DNA from: Dyadobacter soli
GTDB taxonomy: Bacteria; Bacteroidota; Bacteroidia; Cytophagales; Spirosomataceae
Direction: 5' to 3'
Length of the DNA stretch: 64,000 nucleotides
Assembly: GCF_900101885.1 (NCBI RefSeq)
Contig: NZ_FNAN01000011.1
Coordinates: forward strand, 186,001 to 250,000
The notes beneath the pieces are model-generated. The model did not search any database and was not told the DNA's origin. It worked only from the letters and a program-made list of their open reading frames with translations. How positions within the stretch are numbered: position 1 is the stretch's first letter; each line of letters begins with the position of its first letter. The position numbers and the translations under genes were made by a program. Positions 1 through 7,620 of the stretch are shown here, piece after piece.

Positions 1-1682
1 AGGGCAGTCAGGGTAAATATCGCCGCGGTGAAAAGCAGTAGCGCGGATAGCATGACAGTTTTAGGGAAGTGCAGCAGTTTATCCAAGGCGATCAGGTAGC
101 CGGCCGTGATTTTGCGCATTACACGGTCGGACCAATTGGGCTCCTGGCTAACTTTTTTACTTAAAAACACCGAGCTCATCATCGGAATGTAGGTGATCGA
201 GAGCAGAAACGCCCCTAGCAATGCAAATGCCACAGTTTGCGCCATGGGTTTAAACATTTTCCCTTCTATACCTTGCAGGGTGAATATGGGCAGGTATACA
301 ATTAAGATAATCATCTGCCCGAATACGGCGCTGTTCATCATGCGGTCAGCCGATTCGTTGACCTGCTCGTCCATTTGGCTTTGCGTGAGCCGTTCGGTGC
401 CTGAAAAATGGCTGCTCCGGGCGATCTGATGCATTACCGCCTCGACAATGATCACGGCCCCGTCGACAATCAGGCCGAAATCCAGTGCGCCAAGGCTCAT
501 CAGGTTACCGCTGACGCCGAAGGTGTTCATCATGATGACGGCAAAAAGCATAGCTAGCGGAATCACCGACGCGACCAGCAGACCCGCCCTGAGGTTTCCC
601 AGAAAGATCACCAGCACGAAAACGACGATCAATGCCCCTTCCAGCAAGTTCTTTTCCACGGTTCCGATGGCGTTGTTTACCATTTTGGTGCGGTCCAGAA
701 AAGGTTCTATCACCACACCTTCAGGCAATGTTTTCTGGATCTGCGCCACGCGTTGTTTCACCGCGTTGATCACCTCGCTGCTGTTGGCTCCTTTGAGCAT
801 CATCACCACGGCTCCCGAAACTTCACCCTGGTCGTTGTAGCACATCGCCCCGTAGCGTGTGGCGAAGCCGGTCTTGACCTCGGCAACATCGCGAATAAAC
901 ACCGGTTGTCCATCGGGCAGGTTCCTGACGGCAATGCTGCCGATATCTTCGAGATTTTCTACAAGCCCCTCGCTGCGGATGTAGAGCACCGAGGGGCCTT
1001 TTTCGATGTAAGCGCCGCCGGTATTGGCGTTGTTTTCCTGCAACGCAGTAAATATATCGTTGATATTCAGTCCCATGGAAAGCAGTTTGGCGGGATCCAC
1101 TTCTATTGAATATTGTTTGAGCTTACCGCCGAAACTGCTTACTTCTGCAACTCCTTTCACACCAAGTAGTTGTCTCCTGACAATCCAGTCCTGAATCGTG
1201 CGGAGCTCGGTTTCATCATAACGGTGCCGGTAACTCTCCTTGGCACGCACCACGTACTGATAAATTTCGCCGAGCCCGGTGCTGATCGGCCCAAGCTCCG
1301 GTGTACCGATACCTTGCGGGATTTGCGCCTGTATTTTGGCAAGACGCTCGGAGACTTGTTGCCGTGCCCAGTACACATCCACATCGTCCTCAAAAACGAT
1401 CGTAACCAGGGAAAGGCCAAAGCGTGAGAAGCTTCGTATCTCTTTCAGGCCCGAAATATTGTTGTTGGCCTGCTCGATGGGAAACGTAACCAACCTTTCG
1501 ATGTCGGTCGCGCCAAAAGATGGCGCGATTGTGATAACCTGAACCTGGTTGTTGGTGATGTCGGGTACCGCGTCGATCGGCAACCGGGTCAGCTCAAAGC
1601 TTCCGTACCCTATCAGCGCAAGGACCAGCAGCCCGACTATAAGCTTGTTTCTGACTGAAAAGGCGATGATTTTGTTCAGCAT
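1..1682 (-). CDS. CzcA/CusA-family heavy-metal efflux RND permease (N-terminal part, runs off the left edge)
   Basis: About 560 codons from an ATG at 1682 stay open to the window edge, so only the N-terminal half of a roughly 1040-residue inner-membrane pump is present. It starts MLNKIIAFSVRNKLIVG, the usual first membrane segment, followed by the pore-domain region and a transmembrane-4 motif DFGLIVDGAVIIVEA near residue 400. That D...D...E pattern is the proton relay of CzcA-type exporters of divalent ions (Zn, Co, Cd, Ni); CusA-type Cu/Ag pumps have a different motif, so divalent metal export is the better guess. The Asn that normally follows the Glu is Ala here. It is the last visible gene of a leftward operon, 7 bp after the YceI gene. 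No adaptor or TolC gene is visible for it; they may lie beyond the edge. Confidence 0.93.
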   Translation of the reverse strand, partial: MLNKIIAFSVRNKLIVGLLVLALIGYGSFELTRLPIDAVPDITNNQVQVITIAPSFGATDIERLVTFPIEQANNNISGLKEIRSFSRFGLSLVTIVFEDDVDVYWARQQVSERLAKIQAQIPQGIGTPELGPISTGLGEIYQYVVRAKESYRHRYDETELRTIQDWIVRRQLLGVKGVAEVSSFGGKLKQYSIEVDPAKLLSMGLNINDIFTALQENNANTGGAYIEKGPSVLYIRSEGLVENLEDIGSIAVRNLPDGQPVFIRDVAEVKTGFATRYGAMCYNDQGEVSGAVVMMLKGANSSEVINAVKQRVAQIQKTLPEGVVIEPFLDRTKMVNNAIGTVEKNLLEGALIVVFVLVIFLGNLRAGLLVASVIPLAMLFAVIMMNTFGVSGNLMSLGALDFGLIVDGAVIIVEAVMHQIARSSHFSGTERLTQSQMDEQVNESADRMMNSAVFGQMIILIVYLPIFTLQGIEGKMFKPMAQTVAFALLGAFLLSITYIPMMSSVFLSKKVSQEPNWSDRVMRKITAGYLIALDKLLHFPKTVMLSALLLFTAAIFTLTA

Positions 1683-1689
1683 TGAGTCA

Positions 1690-2253
1690 CTACGGGTTTT
1701 TCTTCAATGTGAGAACGAACTTGTTTTTGACTGAAATGGACTCGGCGATTTTAGCAATCACCAGGGTGGGGACCTGGATGTTGTGATCCGTGAGCCTCAC
1801 GTCGAATTCACTGGTGAGTGTGCATTGCCCGTGGTCTATTACCAGTTGACCTCTTAAAACCCGCTTTTGTTTCACGCCATGGATATCAAGCACGCCTTCT
1901 GCGCTCACCGTGAAAGTGCCGTCCTTGCCGTAATCGATATGCTCGTTGATTTTGCCTGTAAAGCTGGCGGCCGGGTATTTCGCGGTTTCCATATAATTTT
2001 CATTGTAATGCTCTTGCATGAGCTTGTTTGGAAAACTAAATGCCCGGTGCTGCATCCGCACCGCGATTTCTCCGCTGGCGCTGCTGAGCAGCACCGCCAC
2101 TTGCTGGTTTACAGCAGAGATATTTTCCAGGGGTGTTTCAGAGAAGAAGCTGGTCTGCCCGGTTTTGGTCATGTAAATCTGCGCGCTGGCGCAAATGGCC
2201 AGCAGCTGACTGGCCATAAGCAGAAATGCCAGTTTAAAGAGTCTAGTATCCAT
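1690..2253 (-). CDS. YceI family periplasmic protein
   Basis: A 187-residue protein with a signal peptide (MDTRLFKLAFLLMASQ, cleavage around ASAQ) and the single lipocalin-like domain of the YceI family, recognisable from AKYPAASFTGKI and the final GVLDIHGVKQ region. YceI proteins bind isoprenoid-type lipids in the periplasm; the substrate here is unknown. I chose the ATG at 2253 because the longer frame from 2322 would put 23 non-signal residues ahead of the signal peptide and overlap deeply with the upstream gene. With this start it overlaps the end of the DUF5777 gene by 11 bp, which suggests translational coupling. YceI, DUF5777 and Rieske proteins together point to a periplasmic or outer-membrane redox or lipid function rather than plain metal export. 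Confidence 0.88.
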   Translation of the reverse strand: MDTRLFKLAFLLMASQLLAICASAQIYMTKTGQTSFFSETPLENISAVNQQVAVLLSSASGEIAVRMQHRAFSFPNKLMQEHYNENYMETAKYPAASFTGKINEHIDYGKDGTFTVSAEGVLDIHGVKQKRVLRGQLVIDHGQCTLTSEFDVRLTDHNIQVPTLVIAKIAESISVKNKFVLTLKKNP

Positions 2254-3157
2254 TGCTGTGTTTTTTGCTTTTGTCGAAACTGAATGTCCTGGCAACATTG
2301 AAGCCATAGAAGATATCCCCATTGCTCCATTTGCCCGTCGTCTGGCCCAGGAACTGCTTTTCGATCATGCCGCGCGAGTTGGTTAGGTGAAGCTGGAACA
2401 CGTGACCGCCTGTCTCAATGTCAAATCCGAGCGAGAGCGTATTGGTGTATTGCGGGTCGCGTTGGGTGGTGCCGCCGATCGTTTTAGGCGTATACCAATA
2501 TTCGGCATTGAATGAGGTCCGTTTGGTGAGCTTGTAGCGCCCGCCCATACCCAAAGCATAGACATTGTTCGCATCCAAAGGCTTTTGGGCCAGATTCCGG
2601 TGCATTACAGTGGGTGTAAGTTGCAAGGAGAGCTTCTCGTTGAATTTGCGGGCGATCAGCGCCTGAAACGTGTACGTCTGGCGCTGGGTAATGGTATAAA
2701 ACGGAAGGTCGGGCGTGGAGGTACTCGCATTATGTGCGTCACTGGCAAAAAGCGTAACCGATACAGGCACATTACGCAGGCCGCTCGACTGGCGAAGCAG
2801 CCGGTATTTTACGAAAAGGTCGATCGTTTTTTGATAGCTGCTGCGGCCCAGACCTACCATCAGCCGGTCGGTGAGGCCGTATTCCAGCGCGAGGCGGATT
2901 TGGGATTCGTCCAAGCCGAAAAAGTTGCCGGCCCCGGAATTAATCGCCCCGAAGCGGTGCGAAATGATGAAGTCCATGTTGTTCTTGCCAACCGTTTCGA
3001 TCGAATGCCCGTTGATAATGCGGGTGCCCTTGAAGGTTGCTGCTACATACTGGACCGTGGAGTCGTCGGCTTGTTCCAACTGCTTCATCAGGTCGGTCTG
3101 GGCCAATGCAACGGAAGTGATCAGACTGAAAAACAGGACAGATGTCGTTTTGAGCAT
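2243..3157 (-). CDS. DUF5777 family outer-membrane beta-barrel protein
   Basis: A 304-residue protein with signal peptide (MLKTTSVLFFSLITSVALAQ) followed by alternating beta strands rich in aromatic ends and polar turns, as in an outer-membrane barrel. Landmarks such as HRFGAINSG, FFGLDESQIRL and EYGLTDRLMVGLGRS match what I recall of DUF5777, a Bacteroidota family often encoded next to YceI and Rieske genes. No biochemical role is known to me. It starts 3 bp after the Rieske stop codon and overlaps the YceI start by 11 bp, so it is the second gene of the operon. Confidence 0.85.
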   Translation of the reverse strand: MLKTTSVLFFSLITSVALAQTDLMKQLEQADDSTVQYVAATFKGTRIINGHSIETVGKNNMDFIISHRFGAINSGAGNFFGLDESQIRLALEYGLTDRLMVGLGRSSYQKTIDLFVKYRLLRQSSGLRNVPVSVTLFASDAHNASTSTPDLPFYTITQRQTYTFQALIARKFNEKLSLQLTPTVMHRNLAQKPLDANNVYALGMGGRYKLTKRTSFNAEYWYTPKTIGGTTQRDPQYTNTLSLGFDIETGGHVFQLHLTNSRGMIEKQFLGQTTGKWSNGDIFYGFNVARTFSFDKSKKHSNGY

Positions 3158-3160
3158 GGC

Positions 3161-3601
3161 TTAGGCAGTTATAGTAAGGACTTGGTCGGTAAGTGAGGTC
3201 GTGTAAACGGCTATTCCTTTCCTGCCTTCGCTATTGAGACCTTTGCCTGTATTGTCGTATTTGGCGCCGTGTGCTGTGCAATAGAAATGGTCGGTTTGGT
3301 AGATTACCTCATTCCGGCCTTCGTGGCTGCATGTTCGGGTGGCCGCGATGTAGGAGCCGGTATTGCTTCGGGCGATGACGACGCCATCCTTTACGACGTA
3401 TCCGCCATTGGATTTCAGAGCAGCATAAGCAGGGTCGTTCAGATCGAGGGTCATATTGGTGGGCGCGGGATTGACCCGGTCGTTGGTACATGATTGCAGA
3501 TGGCTGCCAAAATAAATTGCGGAAAGTGCAGCTCCGCCAAAGCCCAGCTTGCGCAGGAATGCATGGCGGCTCAGGTTCTGAGCGTGTCCGGTGGAGTTCA
3601 T
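3161..3601 (-). CDS. Rieske [2Fe-2S] protein, exported or lipid-anchored
   Basis: A 146-residue protein whose C-terminal half is a Rieske domain: the cluster ligands are C91-S-H93 and C108-T-A-H111, with HGAKYD following as usual. The N-terminus (SRHAFLRKLGFGGAALS) resembles the degenerate Tat-like leader common in Bacteroidota Rieske proteins, and C38 in LQSC could be a lipobox cysteine. It probably passes electrons in the periplasm; the partner is not evident because no cytochrome b or oxygenase gene is adjacent. It is the first gene of the operon running to the left edge. A consensus -7 element and 11-bp direct repeats lie just upstream. Confidence 0.88.
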   Translation of the reverse strand: MNSTGHAQNLSRHAFLRKLGFGGAALSAIYFGSHLQSCTNDRVNPAPTNMTLDLNDPAYAALKSNGGYVVKDGVVIARSNTGSYIAATRTCSHEGRNEVIYQTDHFYCTAHGAKYDNTGKGLNSEGRKGIAVYTTSLTDQVLTITA

Positions 3602-3643
3602 AGATGATTAGCAGGATTAACCCTGATTGTTTTCTGTTTGAAT

Positions 3644-3704
3644 CAAAGGTATCCCTGCCTTTCTTAAGGGATTCTCAAGGGATTCTTAAGATTACCTTAA
3701 GATT
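3644..3704 (-). promoter_or_regulatory. Promoter of the Rieske operon with four 11-bp direct repeats
   Basis: On the minus strand TACCTTTG (3651-3644) matches the Bacteroidota -7 consensus TAnnTTTG. Nine bases further upstream begin four tandem 11-bp units, read on the plus strand as TTCTTAAGGGA (3661), TTCTCAAGGGA (3672), TTCTTAAGATT (3683) and ACCTTAAGATT (3694). Repeats of one helical turn placed against the promoter are what OmpR/PhoB-type activators bind. The last units overlap the kinase stop codon. The adjacent regulator at 5089-5757 is the likely binder, and a related two-unit repeat lies upstream of its own gene. Confidence 0.7.
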
Positions 3705-5092
3705 GGAAATGAGAGCGTAACCCGGGTGCCTTTACCTAGCTGGCTATGGATGTTGAAATCCACGCCAAGCATTTCGCACATGCGGCTCACGATCGACAGG
3801 CCCAGACCGCTTCCTTTTACTTCGGGATGGGACAGGGGGGCCGAACGGTAGAAAGCATCGCGTATACGACTGATGTCGTCCGGGTCAATGCCGATTCCCT
3901 GGTCGGATACCGTGTAGCACGTCTTTTCACCGGAAGTCTCGATTCGGATTGTCATGCCGGCCGGGCCAGGCGAATATTTCACCGCATTGGAAATAATGTT
4001 ATCGAGCATGATATCGGTCATGTACGGATCACTATATACGAAGTGCGACCCGTCCGTTTCCAGATCCACGGAAAGATTCTTTTCAACGATCTGCTGCTGG
4101 TGACGCGCCAGCACGTTGCCAGTGAGTTCGGAAAGATCCACTGCGCGCATATCCATGGCCTCTTGCTGGCTTTCGAACCGAGTTAGGAGAAGGAGCTGGT
4201 CAACCAGGTGGTTGATGCGGTCCATTTCTGTTATGCAGTAAGAGATCTTTTCAACATATTCATCCGCCGATCTCGGCTTTCGTATCAGTACTTCCAGCGT
4301 TCCTTTAATCACCGCCAGTGGTGTGCGGAGCTCATGCGATGCATCGGCCGTGAACCGTTTTTCCCGCTCGATCGCATGCTCGACTCGGGTCATCAACTCG
4401 TTTAGCGTGGTCACCAGCAGGTGCAGTTCATCGCGGACAGCCGGTACCGGGATACGGCTCTCCATGTTGTCGTTGGAAATCTTACTGGCGGTTTCAATCA
4501 CCGTCAGCACCGGTTGTATACTCCTGCCGGCGATATACCGTGTGAAAACGAACAGGATCGCCAGCACCGCCGGAAAAGCAATTAAAAGCACGACTTTAAG
4601 ATTAAAAAGCACTCCTTCTGATTCGTCGATAGGCATTGCTACCACAATGTAGCCAGCGGGCCGGTTATTTGCCTGGATGGTCAGTTGAACCTGCGCTATT
4701 GTAAGCCCGCGCAAAGTGGTCTTGAATACAGCTTGATCTGCCGACGAGAAATGGAGTTTGAGCGAATCATTTTTCAGATTGGGCGATTTGTCGATGACGT
4801 TTCCGGAAAGGTTTGTCAGCACGACAAATACCGGATTGATTTCCAGTTCGCTATGCTCACGTTCGAGCCATTCCGCTTTATCGGCGAAATAGGGTTGTCC
4901 TTGCCGGACGCCTACTTCGTAAAAATGTTTGTCCAGCTCATAGCCAAGGTCTTTTTCCAGACGGTTGAAAACCGTTGCGCTGACTATGTAATAAATCAGC
5001 AGAAAGATCAGGGCCACCAATAGTCCGGTACCCAGCGTGAAGTTAAGGGCAATCCGGTTTCGATAGGAGGACTTCATCGGCGCACGGTTCAT
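3692..5092 (-). CDS. HAMP-containing sensor histidine kinase
   Basis: A 466-residue membrane kinase: transmembrane helix at about residues 15-37, a periplasmic sensor of about 130 residues, a second helix near 165-190, a HAMP linker, the H box ASHELRTPLAVIKG, N box DNIISNAVKYS, G1 DQGIGI and G2 GSGLGLSI. All catalytic motifs are intact. The start at 5092 overlaps the response-regulator stop in an ATGA arrangement, so the two are translationally coupled. The signal is unknown; placement beside a metal pump operon resembles CusS/CzcS-type metal sensing, but the sensor domain shows no obvious metal-binding cluster. Confidence 0.94.
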   Translation of the reverse strand: MNRAPMKSSYRNRIALNFTLGTGLLVALIFLLIYYIVSATVFNRLEKDLGYELDKHFYEVGVRQGQPYFADKAEWLEREHSELEINPVFVVLTNLSGNVIDKSPNLKNDSLKLHFSSADQAVFKTTLRGLTIAQVQLTIQANNRPAGYIVVAMPIDESEGVLFNLKVVLLIAFPAVLAILFVFTRYIAGRSIQPVLTVIETASKISNDNMESRIPVPAVRDELHLLVTTLNELMTRVEHAIEREKRFTADASHELRTPLAVIKGTLEVLIRKPRSADEYVEKISYCITEMDRINHLVDQLLLLTRFESQQEAMDMRAVDLSELTGNVLARHQQQIVEKNLSVDLETDGSHFVYSDPYMTDIMLDNIISNAVKYSPGPAGMTIRIETSGEKTCYTVSDQGIGIDPDDISRIRDAFYRSAPLSHPEVKGSGLGLSIVSRMCEMLGVDFNIHSQLGKGTRVTLSFPILR

Positions 5093-5757
5093 ATTTCCTT
5101 CGCAATGTAACCTACGCCGCGGATGGTCTGAATGTAGTCTTCTTCTCTGGTGAGCCCCAGCTTTTTGCGCAGCGAATTGATGTAAACGTCGATCACACCC
5201 GTATTATACTCGAAATGAATATCCCAGACACTCTCGATGATCCGTGTCCTCCGGCAAACCTTTCCTTTGTTGCGCAGCAGGAATTCTAGCAATCCAAACT
5301 CTTTTTGAGTGAGCTTGATTTCCTGTGAATCCCTGAAAACCTGGTGGGACTGTGTATCGACGAGAATTGGTCCCAGCCGAAATTCAATCTGTTCACCTGA
5401 ATGAGGCCGTAATTGCACCTTGATCCGTTCCAGCAGTTCTTCGAAACTGAATGGCTTTTTAATGTAATCATTGGCTCCGGCCTGCAAACCGAAGACCGTG
5501 TCCTGTACCGTATCGCGGGCGGTCAGAAAGATAATCGGCGTTTTGATGCCTGCCTTTCTGATTTCCCGGCAGAGCTCGACTCCGCTTTTTCCCGGCAACA
5601 TCCAGTCGAGCAGCATCACATCGTAGGCCTCTGCGAGCGCCATTTCAAGGCCGTCAAGGCCATTCGTAGCCGTATCGACTGAATAGGATTCTTCTTCAAG
5701 CCCCTGTCGGAGGAAGTTTAAAATGCCGGTCTCGTCTTCGATGATCAGGATTCGCAT
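5089..5757 (-). CDS. OmpR-family response regulator
   Basis: A 222-residue two-domain regulator. The receiver has the acidic pair near E7/D8, phospho-acceptor D51 in MLLDWMLPGKSG, the switch Thr in FLTARD, and the Lys in YIKKPFSF. The C-terminal winged helix ends with DVYINSLRKKLG and GVGYIA, typical of the OmpR/PhoB branch. It is the first gene of a two-gene unit with the kinase, overlapping by 4 bp. It probably controls the Rieske-DUF5777-YceI-CzcA operon through the 11-bp repeats at 3661-3704, and itself through the pair at 5831-5852. Confidence 0.95.
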   Translation of the reverse strand: MRILIIEDETGILNFLRQGLEEESYSVDTATNGLDGLEMALAEAYDVMLLDWMLPGKSGVELCREIRKAGIKTPIIFLTARDTVQDTVFGLQAGANDYIKKPFSFEELLERIKVQLRPHSGEQIEFRLGPILVDTQSHQVFRDSQEIKLTQKEFGLLEFLLRNKGKVCRRTRIIESVWDIHFEYNTGVIDVYINSLRKKLGLTREEDYIQTIRGVGYIAKEI

Positions 5758-5830
5758 GGTCTAAATAGTGACATTAAAATCACTGTGTACGAAGTAAGTA
5801 AGAAGCAATGGAATAACTATCCCGATGTCT

Positions 5831-5852
5831 CTTAAGATATGCTTAAAATATC
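5831..5852 (-). promoter_or_regulatory. Two 11-bp repeats upstream of the response-regulator gene
   Basis: CTTAAGATATG (5831-5841) is followed directly by CTTAAAATATC (5842-5852). Core and 11-bp period match the four-unit array before the Rieske gene, suggesting autoregulation by the same regulator. A weak -7-like TAGTTATT lies at 5819-5812 on the minus strand. Confidence 0.5.
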
Positions 5853-5913
5853 AGAGAAGATAACAACCGACTGCCAGTGTCTATGACCATACCGCAACCT
5901 CGGCGGATCGCTG

Positions 5914-5958
5914 TGTGACCAATGTCACAAACAAGACTTCTGTAAATGCTTAACTTAG
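5914..5958 (+). promoter_or_regulatory. CRP-type operator and -7 element of the crp-like gene
   Basis: TGTGAC-CAAT-GTCACA (5914-5929) is a perfect palindrome and fits the E. coli CRP half-sites TGTGA-N6-TCACA. The -7-like box TAACTTAG begins at 5951, 29.5 bp from the palindrome centre, which puts the operator near -41.5 as in class II CRP activation. It lies 50 bp before the start codon at 5980, suggesting autoregulation. Confidence 0.78.
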
Positions 5959-5979
5959 CCGTTTTTAAATCAACAACCA

Positions 5980-6633
5980 ATGGGCACTACGATACAGCAT
6001 TCCCGGGTGCAGCAACTGCTGGAAGCCTATTTCGGGCAATTTGAGCCGGAGTTAATCAACAAACTCGCCGAGCACTGCATTATCCGTGATTTCGAGGCAG
6101 ACCAGCAGCTCATGCGCCCGGGGCAATACTTCAAATCGACGATGCTGATTGTCGAGGGCGCTGTGAAAATTTACAGGGAGGATCAGGATGGCAACGAGTT
6201 TTTCATGTACCAGCTCGGTGCAGGGGACGCGTGCGCGCTATCGATGATCTGCGCTACGCGGAACGAACAGAGCCAGATTTCCGCCAAAGCCTTGGAGCCC
6301 TCCAAAGCCTTACTTGTGCCCATCGCATTGATGGACGAACTGATGACTGGTTATAAGACATGGTACTATTTCGTACTGGAAACGTATCGTTCCAGGTTCG
6401 AAGAGCTACTCGAAGTGGTGGATAACATCGCTTTTAAGAGCATGGACGAGCGGATTGAATTTTACCTTAAAAATCAACGCAAGCTCTCCCACAGCGACGA
6501 GCTGGCATTGACCCACCAGCAGATCGCGACTGATATGAACTCATCCAGGGAAGTGGTATCAAGGCTGCTTAAAAAAATGGAGCAACGCGGAATGGTGCGG
6601 CTGGGCCGGAACACGATCACCGTCCTTTTTTGA
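5980..6633 (+). CDS. Crp/Fnr-family transcriptional regulator, probable controller of the sulfur module
   Basis: A 217-residue regulator with an N-terminal cupin-like effector domain (about residues 20-125) and a C-terminal winged helix. The recognition helix reads SSREVVSRLLKKM; the R-E-x3-R pattern matches the residues with which E. coli CRP reads TGTGA, and three perfect or near-perfect TGTGA-N6-TCACA palindromes flank this gene and its neighbours. The N-terminal cysteine cluster of FNR is absent, so it is not an oxygen-sensing iron-sulfur protein. C33, C85 and C91 lie in the effector domain (GDACALSMICA) and could sense persulfide by thiol chemistry; that is inference. It heads a rightward cluster encoding sulfur transport and sulfur transfer proteins. 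Confidence 0.9.
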   Translation: MGTTIQHSRVQQLLEAYFGQFEPELINKLAEHCIIRDFEADQQLMRPGQYFKSTMLIVEGAVKIYREDQDGNEFFMYQLGAGDACALSMICATRNEQSQISAKALEPSKALLVPIALMDELMTGYKTWYYFVLETYRSRFEELLEVVDNIAFKSMDERIEFYLKNQRKLSHSDELALTHQQIATDMNSSREVVSRLLKKMEQRGMVRLGRNTITVLF

Positions 6634-6648
6634 ACGACTTTCCTGCTG

Positions 6649-6693
6649 TGTAACATTTGTCACAAACTTGCCGCAATCCGTACTGCAATTTTG
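6649..6693 (+). promoter_or_regulatory. CRP-type operator and -7 element of the tauE-like gene
   Basis: TGTAAC-ATTT-GTCACA (6649-6664) differs by one base from a perfect palindrome of the same operator. The -7-like box CAATTTTG starts at 6686, again 29.5 bp from the centre. The position also excludes a TTG start at 6668 for the next gene, since that would lie upstream of the -7 element. Confidence 0.75.
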
Positions 6694-6709
6694 CGCTCAG
6701 TTAGAGCAA

Positions 6710-7513
6710 ATGCATATGGAAACCATTGGTTATTTAGCGTCGGTATTAATCGGTATTTCTTTGGGGCTTGTGGGGGGCGGGGGATCGATCCTGACCTTGC
6801 CGGTCCTCGTATATATATTCGGCATCAGCCCGGTCGTATCTACTTCCTATTCGCTGTTCATTGTCGGCTCGACCAGCCTTGTAGGCGCTTATGGCAACTA
6901 CCGCCGTGGGTTGGTCAATGTCAAAACCGCACTGTTCTTTGGTTTGAGCTCCATGGTAACCGTCTACCTGACGCGGAAGCTCCTGGTCCCTTTAATTCCA
7001 CAAAATCTCTTCCATATCGGCGACTTCCAGATTACCGAGCCGCTATTGACGATGGCGTTGTTCGCGGTGCTGATGCTCGCAGCGTCGATCGGGATGATTA
7101 GGGGCCGGCAAACTGAGCCCGGCTGTCTCGAATGCGACCTGGGGCGTAACATTGTAAAATTGGGTCTCAGTGCGGTCGGGATCGGCCTTACCACGGGGCT
7201 CCTCGGCGCGGGGGGCGGCTTTTTGCTTATCCCTACATTGGTACTGGTGCTAGGTATGCCCATGCGGGAGGCGGTAGGAACCTCGCTATTGATCATCGCG
7301 CTCAATTCGCTGGTGGGCTTTGCCGGCGATCTAGGCCATTTTGTTATCGACTGGTACTTTCTGCTGACTGTGACACTCGTTGCCGTGGCCGGTATCTTCA
7401 TCGGTGGCCAGCTTGCGCGGAAGCTCGACAGCGGCCAGTTGAAAAAAAGCTTCGGCTGGTTTGTGCTTGCCATGGGATGCTTTATCCTCTTCAAGGAGCT
7501 GATTTTGTCATAA
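6710..7513 (+). CDS. TauE/SafE family sulfite/sulfur-anion exporter
   Basis: About 267 residues with roughly eight hydrophobic segments and the two glycine-rich repeats of the TauE/SafE family: GISLGLVGGGGSILTLP near the N-terminus and GLTTGLLGAGGGFLLIP about 160 residues later. The family exports sulfite, sulfoacetate or similar sulfur anions, and in the cst-type operons it accompanies persulfide-oxidising proteins. A CLEC pair lies in the central loop. Start: ATG at 6710, or ATG at 6716 two codons later; the TTG at 6668 is ruled out by the promoter. It has its own CRP-type operator rather than being read only from the upstream gene. Confidence 0.88.
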   Translation: MHMETIGYLASVLIGISLGLVGGGGSILTLPVLVYIFGISPVVSTSYSLFIVGSTSLVGAYGNYRRGLVNVKTALFFGLSSMVTVYLTRKLLVPLIPQNLFHIGDFQITEPLLTMALFAVLMLAASIGMIRGRQTEPGCLECDLGRNIVKLGLSAVGIGLTTGLLGAGGGFLLIPTLVLVLGMPMREAVGTSLLIIALNSLVGFAGDLGHFVIDWYFLLTVTLVAVAGIFIGGQLARKLDSGQLKKSFGWFVLAMGCFILFKELILS

Positions 7514-7531
7514 AACCATAAAAGAGACCTG

Positions 7532-7576
7532 TGTGACAAAGGTCACAGACAATGGCCGGCTGCCTTGCGAACTTTG
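7532..7576 (+). promoter_or_regulatory. CRP-type operator and -7 element of the MBL/rhodanese operon
   Basis: TGTGAC-AAAG-GTCACA (7532-7547) is a perfect palindrome. The -7-like box GAACTTTG starts at 7569, the same 29.5 bp from the operator centre as in the two preceding promoters. A start near 7581 would leave a leader of about 40 nt before the ATG at 7621. Confidence 0.77.
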
Positions 7577-7620
7577 TCACACGGTATTCCTACCTATCAC
7601 TCAAAACAGTTAACAGAAAA

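Noticed and set aside
2585..3196. 203-codon plus-strand frame opposite DUF5777
   Set aside because: Antisense shadow of a gene with clear signal peptide and barrel strands; no domain of its own.
6668..6709. TTG start 14 codons upstream for the TauE/SafE protein
   Set aside because: It lies upstream of the predicted -7 element and transcription start; ATG at 6710 or 6716 fits the promoter and the family N-terminus.
7566..7581. Possible second CRP site (TGCGAA-CTTT-GTCACA) before the MBL/rhodanese gene
   Set aside because: Only the right half matches well, and the segment overlaps the -7 box GAACTTTG whose position is fixed by analogy with the other two promoters.
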